Positions 1 through 13,369 are shown, counted from the stretch's first letter. The stretch is DNA of 64,000 nucleotides from Atherix ibis (GCA_958298945.1 OY282610.1:25444233-25508232), one strand, 5' to 3'. Made by a program: numbers and translations. The notes: a model not told the origin generated them from the letters alone.

Positions 1-850
1 ACTTAGTTCTTGATAATGTCTAGCATATTCAAATGGAATGCTTAATAAAGCAATGGAAAAATGTTTGTTTTCCCGTTAATTAAAGCTGCGAGCTTACAAA
101 TAATAAAATTAAGCTTTAACAAAGATTCTTATGGTTCTGCAAAATTTTTAGTTTGTAAGTGCAAATTGGTTTGGACTAATCAGCTTTAGTAGTTTAGGTA
201 CTGTCGACAAAGATTATATCGCTCTTATGACAAGGAATAAATACGAATAATGATTTAAATGATCATATTATGGAAATTATATTCAATCATTTTTTTTTTA
301 TATAAAAAAAGGTGAGTTTATAATCAATCGTGAGCATAATCGGCACGTGTTTGAAGTGAATCAAATTCAAAATCAATTCCATTTATTGTTGAAAATCGAT
401 AAAATATGCGATAGTATTTATTTGAAATAATAAAAGAATAAAATCAATAATTAACAGAATTTTATAATTAAATAAAATCAAATTTTATACAATAAATTCT
501 ATAATTATGTATTATCAAATAAAGTTTTTTTCCTAACAATATTGAAATAATTTCTTTTATTCAGTAGGTAAAAAAAGGACTTTTTTTTTTTTGAACAAAT
601 TGTTATTTAGTAATTATTAATAGTTTATTTAAAAATTATTAAATATTTGTTAATCAAAAAATTTGGCATTTTATATTAAAGATATTATTTTTTTTTTGAA
701 TAATGTGTAAAAATTGTAAAAATTCTTTTGACGTTTTTTGTTGTTTTCGATCAAAATTTTTGTTCAGCGATATAGCTCATTTGGATATGTCAGTAAGAAA
801 AACTATCATATATATGTATCTAACTACATACATTAATAAGAAACTGGGAA
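1..850. other. AT-rich non-coding stretch
   Basis: Very AT-rich DNA with many A and T runs. I see no credible gene, RNA or structured repeat in it. Confidence 0.6.
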
Positions 851-859
851 AAAACTGCT

Positions 860-1140
860 CTTTTTACTAAAAAGTGACGGTTTGATGTGCATTTTGGTCT
901 AAAGACGGCATTGGTCAGTACTTCTATGAAAATAAAAGAGGAGACAACGTAACGGTCAATTCTGAGTTTATCACCACTTCTGAATCTTATTTAAGACTAT
1001 ATGTATTTAAAATATGATTCTATTACGAGGACTATCTTAACATGATAAATTATAGTTCCCAGGACGCATAATTTGAAGACTCGTTGATGTCAATTAGACT
1101 CTAAGACGCCATTTTGGAGTTATTCTTATAAAACGATATA
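860..1140 (+). pseudogene. Tc1-like transposase remnant
   Basis: Plus-strand translation gives broken pieces of an IS630/Tc1-mariner transposase. Around 880-960 one frame reads a stretch containing CAFWSKDGIGQYFYENK. Around 1050-1100 another frame reads FPGRII followed by DVN. In intact relatives these correspond to the region after the first catalytic Asp and the segment before the PPRS-DLTP-D motif. Frames are interrupted by stops and shifts and both ends are missing. The same family recurs about nine times in the window on both strands, so this is an old dispersed repeat. Confidence 0.55.
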
Positions 1141-1318
1141 ATATAATTTATGTATACAAAAATAATTTTTAAATTGTAAATCATTTAAAAATCAATATTC
1201 ACAAAAAAATATGCAAAAATAATTATTATCTGAAAAGGATAAAGTCCTGAAAAATAAAAAATAAATATTTTTTTTTGCATTAAATTGAAGGTTTTATTTA
1301 GCATAGATAGAATGATAC

Positions 1319-2278
1319 GATTTAGGTCAAATATGCACCGTTTTGTTCGATAACTTGAGAAACCCTCGTCCCTATTGGCAAAAAACTGGGACAGTCGATT
1401 TTCACAAATCTTCTCTTGAGGCGAATTTTTCACCTGCAAAATCATTCGTCATAGACAGGAAGAGGTGGTAATCATTTGGTGCCAGGTCCGGACTATAAGG
1501 TTGATGCATAAGAACCACCGAACCAAGGTTCCGGAACTTTTGGCGAGTCACTATCGATGTATGCGGCCTGGCGTTGTCCTGATGGAACACAATTCCTCTC
1601 CTATTGGCAAAAACTGGCCGCTTCTGGGCGATTGCTTTTTTCAGACGGTCCAATTGTTGACAGTATAGGTCCGAATTAAGAGTTCGGCCGTAGGGGAGCA
1701 GCTCATAGTAGATGATTCCCTGCCAGTCCCACCAAACACACAGCAAAATCTTCCTGGCTGTCAATCCTGGCTTAACCGTTTTCGCTTGACGTTGTCGTAA
1801 GTGACCCACTTTTCATCACCAGTAATCATCCGCTTCAGAAATGGATCGATATTGTTGCGATTCAGCAGCGATTCACAGATGGAAATTCGGTCCATGAGGT
1901 TTTTTTGCGATAACTCGTGTGGCATCCATACATCGAGCTTCTTTTTGTATCCAGCCTTATTAAGGTGGTTCCAAACGGGTTTTTGTGCAATGTTTAGCTC
2001 CTGGGCAATCGAAACAGTGCTTACGTGACGGTCGGACTCGACGATTTCCATTACCTATGTTATCGACATTTTCGACAATTGGCCTTCCAGAGCGTGGTGC
2101 ATCTTTGACATCAAAATAACCGGAACGGAATCGACGAAACCAAAATTGCGCGTGATTGACTGTTAAAGTATCAGGACCATAAACACTATTCACATTTTTC
2201 AGCTGCCTGGCTTGCGTTTTCGCCTTTATCGAAGAAAAACTGTAAAATATGGCGTATTTTCTCTTTGTTGGTGTTCAT
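1319..2278 (-). pseudogene. mariner transposase pseudogene
   Basis: Minus-strand mariner (DD34D) transposase, nearly full length but broken. Translation starts at the ATG complementary to 2276-2278 (MNTNKEKIRHILQFFFDKG), then runs into in-frame stops near 2200 and continues in two other frames. Recognisable parts in order are the helix-turn-helix DNA-binding region (FWFRRFRSG, SGRPIVENVD), the linker motif WMPHEL, the first catalytic Asp in GDEKW, the second in HQDNARPHT, and the third in PYSPDLAPNDYH, with 34 residues between the second and third. The C-terminal segment ends early at stops below 1402. At least three frame changes make it inactive. It resembles mellifera/cecropia-group mariners, but the subfamily is not settled and terminal repeats could not be defined. 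Confidence 0.85.
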
Positions 2279-2339
2279 CTTTGACGCGTGCTAAAAAAAT
2301 ACTGAGTCAAGTAATCACAAAACTGTATGAGAAACTTTT

Positions 2340-3300
2340 TTAGTAACGCCATCTAGTGCAACCCGATCGCACTTTTAAAACGGAAGATACAGACTCCTAA
2401 AGCCATCTATTGGCAAAATAATGGACTACTTTTTACTACAACTTATTTATTTATACGAAAATATAATATTATTAAAAAGATTTAATTTCGGACGAAAAAA
2501 AAAAAAATCTAGATTGCATAAAAGAGTAGAGAAAAGCAAACATTTCTAGATTCTGGCTGGTAGGATCAATTTGAGCAAATATTATTGGACTCAATATGAA
2601 ATTAAAAAAAAACTTTTTAGAATTTCATAAATTATATCAACGACAATTTTTTAAATAATAAATACAGCCAGACCGTAGACTTCTCTGACTGGGAGGAAAA
2701 AAAAGGAATTTACCCTTGGAAGAGAGGAGATTTTCGGATTTGGATTATTGTCGTCGCCAAATGAACACTCACTCACTTATAGAACAGAACTTATACGACT
2801 GCGCTACTTTTAAGCTAACTTCAAAAATTCATCCTTTTCCACTTGTTAGAATTTTTATATAAATTGCAAAATGTGTAATGGCAAAAGTGCATTTAATCAT
2901 TTAAAAACAAAAACAAAAAACCATTTCTTATCATTTGTTTTATGGTCTCTTTTTGTTTCGTTTATTTTTTCATCTTCCTTTTTTTTTTTATATAAACTAT
3001 TTTCGACTAAATTTAATCATGTTTATTTACCGTATCTACATATGAATGTGTGTATTTTGTGTTTATATCTGTATACCAATTCCCATTACCAATTGGTATT
3101 GTATATATATACTTACACGTATGTGTATATGAACGATTTCTTAAAATGAATATTCGGCGGTTTTATTTTTATACTCTCAATAGTATAAAAATAAAGTTGA
3201 GATTCGTCCTTTATGTTGTTTGGATTCTTTGTTGTTGTTGTTTTTTTCTTTTGCAAAAGTATCCTGCCTGGATAATAAAGCCGAATGAAATGCGCAGCGA
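2340..3300. other. AT-rich non-coding stretch
   Basis: AT-rich DNA with poly-A and poly-T runs. Open frames here are short and of low complexity. No supported gene. Confidence 0.5.
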
Positions 3301-4285
3301 TTTCAGTTGTCATTCGTCAATTGTACTTAAATGGGCGGTGCCATGTTGCTTGGGCAACTGACCAATCCAGTTTCTAGAATACATGCAAACATAGACACTA
3401 TTGCTCCTGTTATTTTTATATAGGTTTTTTTTTGACGTGTTCGCAAATAGCTCACTAACGAGACTGGTTGCTCCAAAAAAAAAAAAAAACACAGCAAATG
3501 TTCTGCCAGAAGGATATGTGAGTGTGCACAAAAGTAAGCATATGTGCGTCCCACAACAGTACGAAAAGGAGGAGGTCCTTATGGTCTCTCTAAATAGTCT
3601 GTGTGCTCTCCCCGCAATCATATATCTTTATCAACTGTATGCTCTCCTCGCAATCATATTAATTCAATTTCCTTTAGTATCCTTAAGGCTTGTGTACACA
3701 CATAGGGCACGTTGATAGGGGGTGGCTTTGAGGGGTGCTTAACAGATTAGTTTTTTATTGTTGTTGTTGCTCAGCATAAAGTAAATACTGTTTTGTCTAT
3801 TGTATCCCTTTCTCGAGCATGCTTGTACGTCCTTACATTCTCTTCTTTATGTGTGCGTGTGTGTGTGTGTGCCGATAAATAACGTTTTGGTCGGGCTCTG
3901 GAGTGAATGAAATGTGATATCTTGCGTCGTCTACGATAGAAAGGCTGGTTGGTTGGTTGGGTAGGTATGCAATTAGGGTGGTGAACAAATACAAATACCA
4001 TTCATAGCCAGTATGGTACTACAATTCACCATCGAATGATAGTCCTGTGATTGTGAGCTGATTTTTTGGGGTTGAACTCATTTGGGTTGGGCTGGTTAAG
4101 CTCTCTCGTCGACCATTTAAGCCGTATAGAGATACACTGTTTCAACGATGGTTGGCCAATGTACTCGGTCCATTCCCGGTATAATAACTTTTTGGCATTT
4201 GTTATCTTTCAACTGTACTAGACTATCTATTGCCTATTGCAAATTGCAGTCAGTCAGTTTCTTGTTAACCATCTCATGGTAAACA
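3300..4285. promoter_or_regulatory. less AT-rich island, possible regulatory DNA
   Basis: This kilobase is visibly richer in G and C than its surroundings and carries a short GT microsatellite at about 3850-3872. No coding potential is convincing in any frame. Islands of normal composition in AT-rich fly intergenic DNA are often conserved enhancers, but nothing here proves function. Confidence 0.25.
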
Positions 4286-4289
4286 GTTT

Positions 4290-7200
4290 CAATATATTTA
4301 TTACGGATGTTCTCATATTTATTCGAAATTTTTTTTTTACGTTCCTCATTGATTCGCTTCTTTTTTTTCTTACGCTATTAGAATAAAGTGTTATTAATTA
4401 CTAATAAGAAAAGAGAAAAAAAAACATTTCTTAAATAAAAATAAAGAGAGAACATCTATTTAAAAGAAACTCATTCGCTTGTGTTCTAGGTTTTAATTAA
4501 TGAAGTAAAAATTATTATATATGAATAAAATTTATCGATTATGATTGAATAAGAAAATATAACAAAAAAAAATATCTTTCATGATTTTTAATTAATTTCA
4601 ACAAAATAAAAAAAAAAGAAGAAAAGAAAGAGAACTAATTAAAAAAAAGAGAGAAAATAGTGAACTTTTTCAAAAAAATCTATCTGACGTATTATCCAGT
4701 TTAGATAAAAGATACTATTTGCTATTCGATTTAGTAAATAAAAGTTATTTTTATTTTAAGAATTTCTTCCTTAAAAAAGAAAATCAAATTGAATTTATGA
4801 ATATCTTCAAAACGGAAGTTGTCGGGAAAACTGTTTTTTTTTTTTTGGTAAATAAATTAAAGTTTGACGCTGTAAATTGTAGTGTATTTAATAAAGAATA
4901 GATTAAATCTAAAGTATTAAATCTATTGTGAAAATATTATCGATGAATATTTAGTGTAGATTTTTTTTCTTGTGGAATTTCATTCAATTTATCATGAATG
5001 AATTATAGAAAAAATCGTATTCAATAGTGCGTTTATTTATATTTAAATATATTTATTTCAAAAGAATTTTTTAAGGAAATTACTAACTATATTTGAAGGT
5101 AAATTATTTTAAATGAATTTTCATATAAAAAAGGATATAATTTTTTATCAACTTTTTAATATAATATAGAATTTTAGATTATCTCTCAGTTAAAAGTGTG
5201 AAAAGATTTTGAAAATGATTTTGTTTTCTTTGGCTAATAATAAAATAAATAAAGTCTGGATAAATAATGAGTTTATAAGTTTTAAAAAAAAACAAATTTT
5301 TTTTCTAGATGGATTTTAATAAAATTTTGATTCTTTTTCTACGATATCAGATATAATTTTTGCACAAAACATACTACAATATTTGAAGAGTTTAGATAAA
5401 TTAAATTTTATTTTAATTTCTAGTTTTTTTTTACAAATTAAATAATTTTGTTCTAATTCTCAACATTTTTATAGTGAATAACTGATTTTTTTAATAAAAA
5501 TAATTTTTTCCCCTAATACCTGATCTTGTTTGTTTTTATTTAAAATTTTAACCAAATCTGATTTATTCTATTATCACTGATATTTAAACTTTCAATAAAA
5601 TCCTTCATTTTTATTATCAAAATGCAATTGTAAAACCATACCAAAATTTTACATAAAACTATGTACACTATTTTGAGTTATTTATAATCTAATAAAAAAA
5701 AAAAAATTGTGAGTATGCGTTAAAAAGATGAAAAACTAAAATAAAAATATATTTTATTTATATATAATAACCAAAAATTAGTTCGTAATTTTATGTTTTT
5801 TTTATTAGAATTTTAAATTTGTTAATATTAAAAAATATCTAGGATATGAATAGTAATTTTTGTGTATTGAAAATTTTCATATATTATGATTAGTCACAAG
5901 GTTCTATCCATCAGATATTTTCCAATCAAACAATGGATTTTTAGTACTTTTTTTTTTATCGAAATTATCGACAGATTTTTTTTTGCTATTTTCATAAAGT
6001 ATTTAAAATTTTTTAAAAAAAGGTAGTTTGAAAAATTGCCAATATTAAAAACAGTCTACAAGTTTGGAAATAAAAATTTCATTTACTATTCACAGAGTAA
6101 TTTAATTAACTATTTTTGTTTTGGTTTTATTTTAAAAAAAGATATTAATCGAATATGTTGAAGAAAATTTTAAAGAAAATGATTTAAATCACGTTCAAAT
6201 TGAATGCAGAACATTTTGGAAAATAATTTTATTGCGATTATAATAGAAATTTTATTAAAATTTTGTCTTTAAAAATAAAAAAAAAACAACTTTGAAGTAT
6301 TTAATTTTAATAGTCCTTTTTAGATAGTTTTAATAATTATTTAATAGTCCTTTTTAGATAAAAATCAAATAAAGATAAAATTTTCATAACCATGTCACAA
6401 AATACACATACACATAAACAATATTTATGATAATTTCTTAAAAATAAAAAAATAAAACAACCACTTTGAGATTGAGAAACTTTGAAAATGACGCAATTTT
6501 GTGCAAAATCGAACTTGATTTTTTCGACCTCAAAATAAGTACGAATAATCTCGGCATAATAACCTCTAAAATATGGGTCTAATTTCAGATCTAGAAGATA
6601 TTTTAGATCTTTAAATTAAATTTCCAATTTAAAAAAAAATCTCTCTTCATAGTATTTGTAGTGAAAGTATGAGGGTTGTATGATTAATACCTGGCCTTAA
6701 TAAGAAAAAACAATTTTATAAAAATTTTCTAACAACAAAATAAATTAAAAGTAGTTTAATTTTTTATTATTATTTCATAATAGAGAATTCCTCAAAATGG
6801 TTTCTAATTAATTATTATATGGTATATATTTTCTAACCACAAAAAAATATTGAAATTATTAAAAAAGAAAGAAATAAAAAAATTCTTTTATTCCAAAATT
6901 TAAATTTATTAGAAAGTATTTATTTTATTATTGCTTATTATTTATTATATATTGTAGGATATTTTAAAACATAAAAAGAAGGATATTTTTCTAATAGAAA
7001 ATAATAGATTTGATTATGAAAATTATTGTTGAAAACAATTTATTTAATCTTCAAATCAATTTTAATCATTTCAATATTATTTCGGTTATGTAGAAAATGT
7101 AAAAGCAACAAAAAAAAAGAAGAACAACACAACAAAAAGATAATTATTTATAAAATTAACAAAATTTGCATTGAAATAAAAAACATAATATGAATAATAC

Positions 7201-7370
7201 GAGTATCAATAATAATGAAAGTTTATTATTTCAGCGAATGCTAGACCAGATTTATTGTAATAGAAATTTTGTATGAAAATGAAATTATTTTCGGTATTCC
7301 AAATCAGTGCACCGAAAAATTAAGAACAACGTGATTATAATGATTCGGTTTGTTGTTTTTGGGATAGAAA
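4290..7370. other. AT desert
   Basis: About 3 kb of extreme AT richness with homopolymer runs. A small direct duplication of 18 bp occurs at 6309-6326 and 6343-6360. No gene or mobile-element coding sequence is recognisable. Confidence 0.6.
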
Positions 7371-7379
7371 ATTTTGGTC

Positions 7380-7910
7380 CTTGCAATTTGCCGTTTTGTC
7401 TAACAAGAGAGTGGCAGCCTCCATTCATGTTCTCTTTTCGTCCTGTACTCCACCATATCTTCCATTAGTTCTGAGCATAGTCTGCCCCTACTTTTTGCCC
7501 ATAAAATTATGAAACTTTAAAGTTCGAGGAATTGGAAATAGAGTCGAATAGGGGAATCTGTAATCAAGTATTGATTCCATTCAGTCTACTTTGCCGCATG
7601 GAGAAAATAGTCTAGCAAATAATCTGGTTTATGGAGAAAATAGTCTGGCAATTCTAAAAAAGGATCTATCATAAAATATTCTCATCAATAATGATACAGT
7701 AAAAGATGTGGAAAATATTATCATTGCTGCACTTAACGATTTCTGACTCCTATAAACTTCCTCTATTAATACCTGCACCTCATCCCCTAGTTGGAACTAT
7801 TTGTGCATTTAGAGCAGAAATTGAATAAATAGAAAATCAAATAGGGAAAAAGAGTGTAGATTCCATGAAAATAAGACTGTCCACTAGTCTGGGCTTGGTT
7901 CTTCTCGGAT
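7380..7910. other. less AT-rich island of unknown role
   Basis: Composition is more balanced than in the flanks. It contains a local repeat of about 19 bp (ATGGAGAAAATAGTCT) near 7598 and 7630. No open frame is supported. It could be an eroded transposon or regulatory DNA. Confidence 0.25.
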
Positions 7911-9040
7911 TCGTCCTTTAAATAGTAGCTCTTCGATTTTAACTATTGTACACTAAAAATTACTTGGAATGAATGATGTCTGATTATTTCTTGGTTATAT
8001 ACTTGTAACATCACATAGTAAAATCCTTAATATCGGTCCTAGATGGTATATTATAAATTTTCAATTAAATTATTCAGTCTATTCATTTAGAAAATGATTG
8101 CAAAGGGAGTATACGTTATGATGGCGGGCGATATCGATAATCGACTTTACATTTTCATTAAATTTGTAAAATGAACAGGATTATATGCAAAAAATAGTCA
8201 ATGCTATTCTGAATAGAGATTGATATCAGCACATATTTACATAAATTCATATTACAATAGATAATGTAATATTATTACAAGAGGAAGGCAATCAGTATTG
8301 GCAAAAAGAATAAGAACAATTGCATCGAAGGAAATTTAATAGAATTTATAATAGGAAAAGTTTTATTCCATTTCAAAAAAATATTTTTATAAAATTTCTC
8401 ATTTTTTATAGTTTTATCAAAAAATAAATTCATTTTAGATTCAAAAAAAAAAAACACAAAAAAAAATTGTCAATATAAAAAATACAGTTTGGATAAAAAG
8501 CATTTGTTTTCGAAAACAAAATATTACGAATTTTTATTATTATTATAAAAATTAAAAAAAAATTATATTGTATTAAACTAGGAAAAAGATTTCTTTAAAA
8601 TATTCAGATTTTGATATATTTAGAGGATGAGTTCATTTAGTTGCCGCCAGATGGCTAATAGCTGTCATCACCGCTTAAATATTCATTTTAGATTTATGGT
8701 TATATTATTAAAAATAATATTAAGCCAATTTACATAGTGGTCTGTCTCATGGGGAAGAAATTCTATTATTAAGAAAAATATTGAAGAAAATTCAAAAATT
8801 CCAATTAAAATTTGACATTTCAAACCAGCATCTGATAATGTGACATTTGAATAAACAACCATCTGGCAACATTAAACTACTAAATTATGGAAAATAAGAT
8901 AAAATTAATTACATTTAAAATTTTAATATTGATAAAAAATTTAAATAATTATATTACGTAAAATTTGCTATTATATTGTAAATACATGAAATATAATATT
9001 TTAAAATTGACTGCTATAAGACACTTTGCAAGGAATCGAT
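7910..9040. other. AT-rich stretch with short inverted motifs
   Basis: Non-coding. The opposed motifs GCCAGATGG (about 8645) and CCATCTGGC (about 8862) suggest ends of a short decayed element, but no boundaries can be set. Confidence 0.3.
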
Positions 9041-9049
9041 CCTTTTAAG

Positions 9050-9480
9050 ATAGTTTTTGATGACTTTTTTTTTTTGAATAATTCGGTCTTTATTTAACGG
9101 ATGTTGATTTTCAAATGGTCTAAAGTTGGAAAAATATCTTTCTAAATATAATTTTTTTTATAAAATTTTTACAAAAACAAACTCCAACGGTGTCAAATCG
9201 GATGATCTTTGAGGCCAACTGAGACCACCACCAAGTCTGGAAATTGGGAATTCTAAAATGTGTCGTGTTCTGTGATTTGTGGTACACATGTTATTAAGGT
9301 CACATGTATTCCAGATTGAAATTGTTAAGTTTGGTTAAATATAAGTTTGGCCATAGTGCTCAGAACTGCTACAAATTCTTCTGCATTTTAAAAGTAATAA
9401 ACAGTTACCTTCCACACTCACTTGTGATTTTTTAGAGCCACATATATGGTAATTTTACTCATTCATACACCCACCATAAT
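9050..9480 (-). pseudogene. Tc1-like transposase remnant
   Basis: Minus-strand reading near 9180-9230 gives WPQRSSDLTPLEF, matching the WPPRS-DLTPLDFFLWG block that holds the last catalytic acid in this transposase family. Near 9030-9100 it gives VIKNYLKRID, the C-terminal motif. Stops and shifts break the frame and the N-terminal half is gone. Flanks resemble the copy at 43.9-44.2 kb. Confidence 0.6.
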
Positions 9481-9579
9481 GTCTTCTTAAAGCGCAAAAT
9501 ATTAATTATGGTAGAATTATAAATTTTGTAGAAAGTTTTTATGGTAAATTTTAAGAAATTATTTAATAGTAAAATTATA

Positions 9580-10836
9580 CCAGGTGTATAAGCTTAAATC
9601 CGCTGTTTGGTAATAGATGGCGTGAGTGAGCGTATTAAGCGACCATGGACACGCCATACTTTTTTTTATGAGTTTGACATCTGTCAATATTAATCAGTGC
9701 ACATTGTCAGCAATTTCGTACAACAACATACATTTATCCTTTGGTAATCATGTCTAGTTTTGTGCCAGAAAAAGAGCATATGCTGGAGGCTCTGCTTTTC
9801 TGCTTCAATTTGAAGAAATTTGCTGCAAATCGCATTGAATGCTTATGGAGGCCTATGGTGACAGTGCTTTATCGGAAATAACATGCCGAGATTGGTTTCG
9901 TCGGTTCAAAGACGGAAATTTTGACTTGTGGGACAAGGAGCGTGAAAATCGGCCTAGGAAGGTTGAGGACCATCAATTTCAGGCTCTTTTGGACGAAGAC
10001 GATACCCAATCGCAAAAAATGCTCGCTGAGCAATTGGGTGTTACTCAACCAGCCATTTCCATGCGTCTGCGTACCTTGAGGAAAATTGAAAAGATCGGAA
10101 AATGGGTGCCGCATGAATTGAACGATAGGCAGATGGTGCGACGTCAAAAGACATGCGAAATCTTGCTCGCCAGACAAAAAAGAAAGTCGTTCCTGCAACG
10201 GATTGTGACAGGCGATGAAAAGTGAATATATTTCGACAATCCTAAATGCAAGAAATCGTGGCTAACCATCAACACCTTCCCCAAGACCGAATCGCTTCGG
10301 ACGGAAGACGATGCTGTGCGTTTGGTGGGATCAGCAGGGTATCGTCTACTATGAGATGTTGAAACTGATCAAATTGTACCGCTACCACTAACAACTAATC
10401 AAATTGTACCGTGCTCTAAAAAGGACATATTATCAACAAAGACATGACAAGCTGATTTTCCTCCACGATAACGCCCCATCGCACACGTCAAAAATGGTCC
10501 GAAACTACTTGGAGATACTCAACTGGGAGGTGCTACCCCACCCCGCTTATTCACCAGACCTGGCCCATTCTGACTACCACCTGTTTTCGTCGATGGACCA
10601 TGCGCTCGATGAGCAGCATTTCGATTCTTACGAAGACGTCCGATAATTGCTTGATGAGTGGTTTGCCCTGAAATAGAAGGATTTTTTTTGGCGTGGTATC
10701 CACAAATTGCCCGAGAGATGCGAAAAATGTATAGCTAGCGAGGACAAGTACTTCGAATAAATTTGTTTTTACTTTCTATGAAAAAAACATGTGTTTTTTT
10801 AACTAAAAAACAGCGGATTTAAGCTTATACACCTGG
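9580..10836 (+). mobile_element. mauritiana-like mariner, copy A (complete ends)
   Basis: A mariner transposon with both terminal inverted repeats: CCAGGTGTATAAGCTTAAAT at the left and its complement at the right, flanked by the expected TA (9578-9579 and 10837-10838). The terminal repeat resembles that of Mos1/mauritiana mariners. The element is 1257 bp, close to the normal 1.3 kb. Unusually, the TA sites are part of a 35 bp near-perfect direct repeat (9545-9579 and 10837-10871, one mismatch). The internal transposase gene is broken. Confidence 0.9.
9750..10760 (+). pseudogene. mariner transposase pseudogene (copy A)
   Basis: The frame opens at ATG 9750 (MSSFVPEKEH), shifts near 9825-9840 by loss of a base relative to sister copies, then reads the DNA-binding domain (CRDWFRRFKDG, QLGVTQPAIS) and linker WVPHEL. 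The first catalytic motif GDEKW is cut by TGG to TGA at about 10223-10225. A region with deletions and a local duplication follows. The second frame, 10404-10646, carries HDNAPSHT and YSPDLAHSDYH, so the second and third catalytic Asp remain with the 34-residue spacing. The final stop is at 10758-10760. It is not functional. Confidence 0.88.
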
Positions 10837-10879
10837 TAAATTTTAATAAATTATTTAATAGTAAAATTATATACCATAT

Positions 10880-11880
10880 AATATAAAATGGGGCAGTTTT
10901 ACTATAATTATAATATTATTATTTTAAAATAAATGGAGCGTTGTACTTTTTCAACCAAAAAATGGTTTATCCATTACCATTAAGCCAAATACAGTTCATA
11001 GTTTATAATATCATTTTACAATAGTATTAGCAGATGTCACTAGTGATTATATTTATTTGGACGTTTGCTTTTCTATTGGAAATTTCTGTAATCTTGTTAC
11101 GCCATCTGACAATAAAATTTATTATTATTATTTTTTTAAAAATATTTTTAACATTGATTCTAAGTAAATTGAAATTATTTTTTTTAACGAATTTGAAAAG
11201 AAAATGTTTCTATTCTTTATTACTATCTGGTAAGACTGATATTTTGTAAATAATTTTATCGATACTTTTTTTGTTGAACATTTTCAAATGTCCATCTTTT
11301 ACATAAATAAGAAGTTCATATTTTGCTTTAAGAACTTTTGCCATAAGCAAACGTACGTCATTAGAGAGAATACTTTTTACTGTGGCAACACTAATTATTC
11401 CATTATTTCTGTTAAAAAAATATTATTCAGAAGTGCAGTCTATTAATAAGAAGAAACTTTTTTATTATATCAGGCAATACTAATTATTGGAAAAATCATT
11501 ATCTGCTGAAAATTCATTGTAAATTTCTTGAAATATTTAAAACTTTCATCTGGCAGCACAATTTTTTTCCCCATTTTATATTTGTCTTCACAATAAAGCA
11601 AATTTCTTTTAAGAAATTACAATATTTGCCTAATAATTTGGTATCCTCCAATAGGAGAGAACACCCTGTTTAGTTTATTTTTAATCTATTTTGATATGGA
11701 TTAAAATTTTGATAGTATTATAAGTATTCAATTTCAAAAAATTGATTCAAATTAAGTCATTTATTAAGTTAGTCAGATAAAAATATATTGTAAATTGTCC
11801 GAGGGAGGATATCTAGATTTTTTTTGGTATTAAAATAAGAAATTAATTATTATATTATAGAATAAGAAAAGTAATAGACG
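10880..11880. other. AT-rich non-coding stretch
   Basis: Contains several copies of a short CATCTG / CTGGCA motif (about 11030, 11100, 11225, 11550) like those near 8.65-8.87 kb and 53 kb. No supported gene. Confidence 0.35.
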
Positions 11881-12300
11881 TCAAATACGAGTACTTATTA
11901 TCTGCGGAAGATCTGAATCAGGGGATACACGCATAGTGTCTACGAGGACCTTATATTAATTTGGTTTTTTTTTTCTTTCTTCTCTCTTTTCTATTTTATT
12001 TCTATCCTTTTTCTTTGTTATCCTTTTTTCTTTTGTATGACTTTTAAATAACTTGGCATAGTTTTTATTCGTTTATTGTTCATTCTCATTTGCAATTTGG
12101 AATTTTTTTTTCTGATTTCATGCATCGGCACACTTTGAACTTTAAAGGAAGATTTGTCATTTAGCATTAACGATAAAAATACGCTCTGGGACATTTGTGC
12201 CAGACAATAAAGAACAATATTAACAACATACTAAAGTGCCCGGACCCGGTAGTCATGTAATAGAATCGGATTTACAGGGGGAAGGAGGGTAACAAATAAT
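11880..12300. other. mixed-composition island
   Basis: Two short segments (11880-11960 and 12120-12300) are less AT-rich than the flanks and separated by a pyrimidine-rich tract. There is no open frame worth calling. They may be regulatory or transposon-derived. Confidence 0.2.
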
Positions 12301-12384
12301 TTAAAATAGAACCAAAATAAAAACAATATCGTTTTGGTATAGGGAGAAGTGATATATAAAAAAAAAACAAGAGGAAAGGAATTA

Positions 12385-12567
12385 CTACAAATTAAGGGGT
12401 AGATTTATAATAGAATTTCGAGAAGGGGATGTTTTACACTGTACACTCTGACCGTTTGTAGAAGGAGTGCTGCTCAAATCCAGTGTGATTCGTTGTGGAA
12501 TGTTCTTCAAATCAAATTTGTTTAGCAATTCATGGCACTTCCAACATGTCATTATCCTTGCAAGCAA
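12385..12567 (-). other. possible minus-strand coding fragment
   Basis: A 60-codon minus-strand frame in AT-rich surroundings has ordinary codon use and mixed amino acids (MTCWKCHELLNKFDLKNIPQ, then a Ser/Thr-rich tail) and ends at a stop. It could be a terminal exon of an unseen gene or an eroded transposon. I recognise no domain beyond a CxxC pair, and no strong splice acceptor is obvious. Confidence 0.2.
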
Positions 12568-12599
12568 TCGTCAATCGCATTTTGGAGTCAATCGTCGTT

Positions 12600-13360
12600 T
12601 AGCATTTGTAAAAAAAATTCACATTTTGTTTACATAATTTTTTTTTTGTACACCTTTGGTATTTTTTTTTATATAAATAATTTTTTTTCGTTGTTGTTGT
12701 TAATAAGATTGAATAGGAAAAAATTTCCTATAAGAAGACTCATACTTATTTATTATAGTAAATAATGGTATTTTTATATGAAAAATAAATTATCCAATAT
12801 CCTTTTTTTCTTATAATACAATTTTTTACAAGTTTACAAAAATTATAATTGAGCAAATTCACTTAACTTACCATGCGCATCGCAGGATATTAAACGCATA
12901 CCATCGTTATTGTTATTAGCTTTGGAAAAGCCTAGATATGCTGTTAAATTTTTTTGTTGTTGAGTTTTAAAATTATTATAAGTTTAAAAAAAAACAGAAA
13001 TCTATGAATTTTTATTTATATTCTATATCGTTTTTTTTTGTAAAATTTACAATAATAAATTGAAATTTTGGAGAATTTTTTATAAAAACATTTACAAAAA
13101 AAAAATTATAATCACAAAAATTTCTAACAAATTAAAATTTTTTTTTTTTCATAAATTATCTCAAATTATTAATAATATATTTTTTTTTAAAGTTTTGCCT
13201 TTCTAGTTTTCATAATTTATTAACTTTGCTTAGTACAATGAAAATTTCGAAAATTTTATTATCGAATTTGTACGTTCAAAAATTAAATTATTTTGATAAA
13301 ATTTTTACTTGACTATATTTTTTAAACATTGCCATTATGGATAAAATATAATATTTCCCA
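12600..13360. other. AT desert
   Basis: Homopolymer-rich DNA without recognisable features. Confidence 0.55.
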
Positions 13361-13369
13361 AATAGTTGC

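Noticed and set aside
9540..10875. 35 bp flanking repeat as an LTR pair
   Set aside because: Far too short, and the enclosed element has mariner terminal inverted repeats and transposase.
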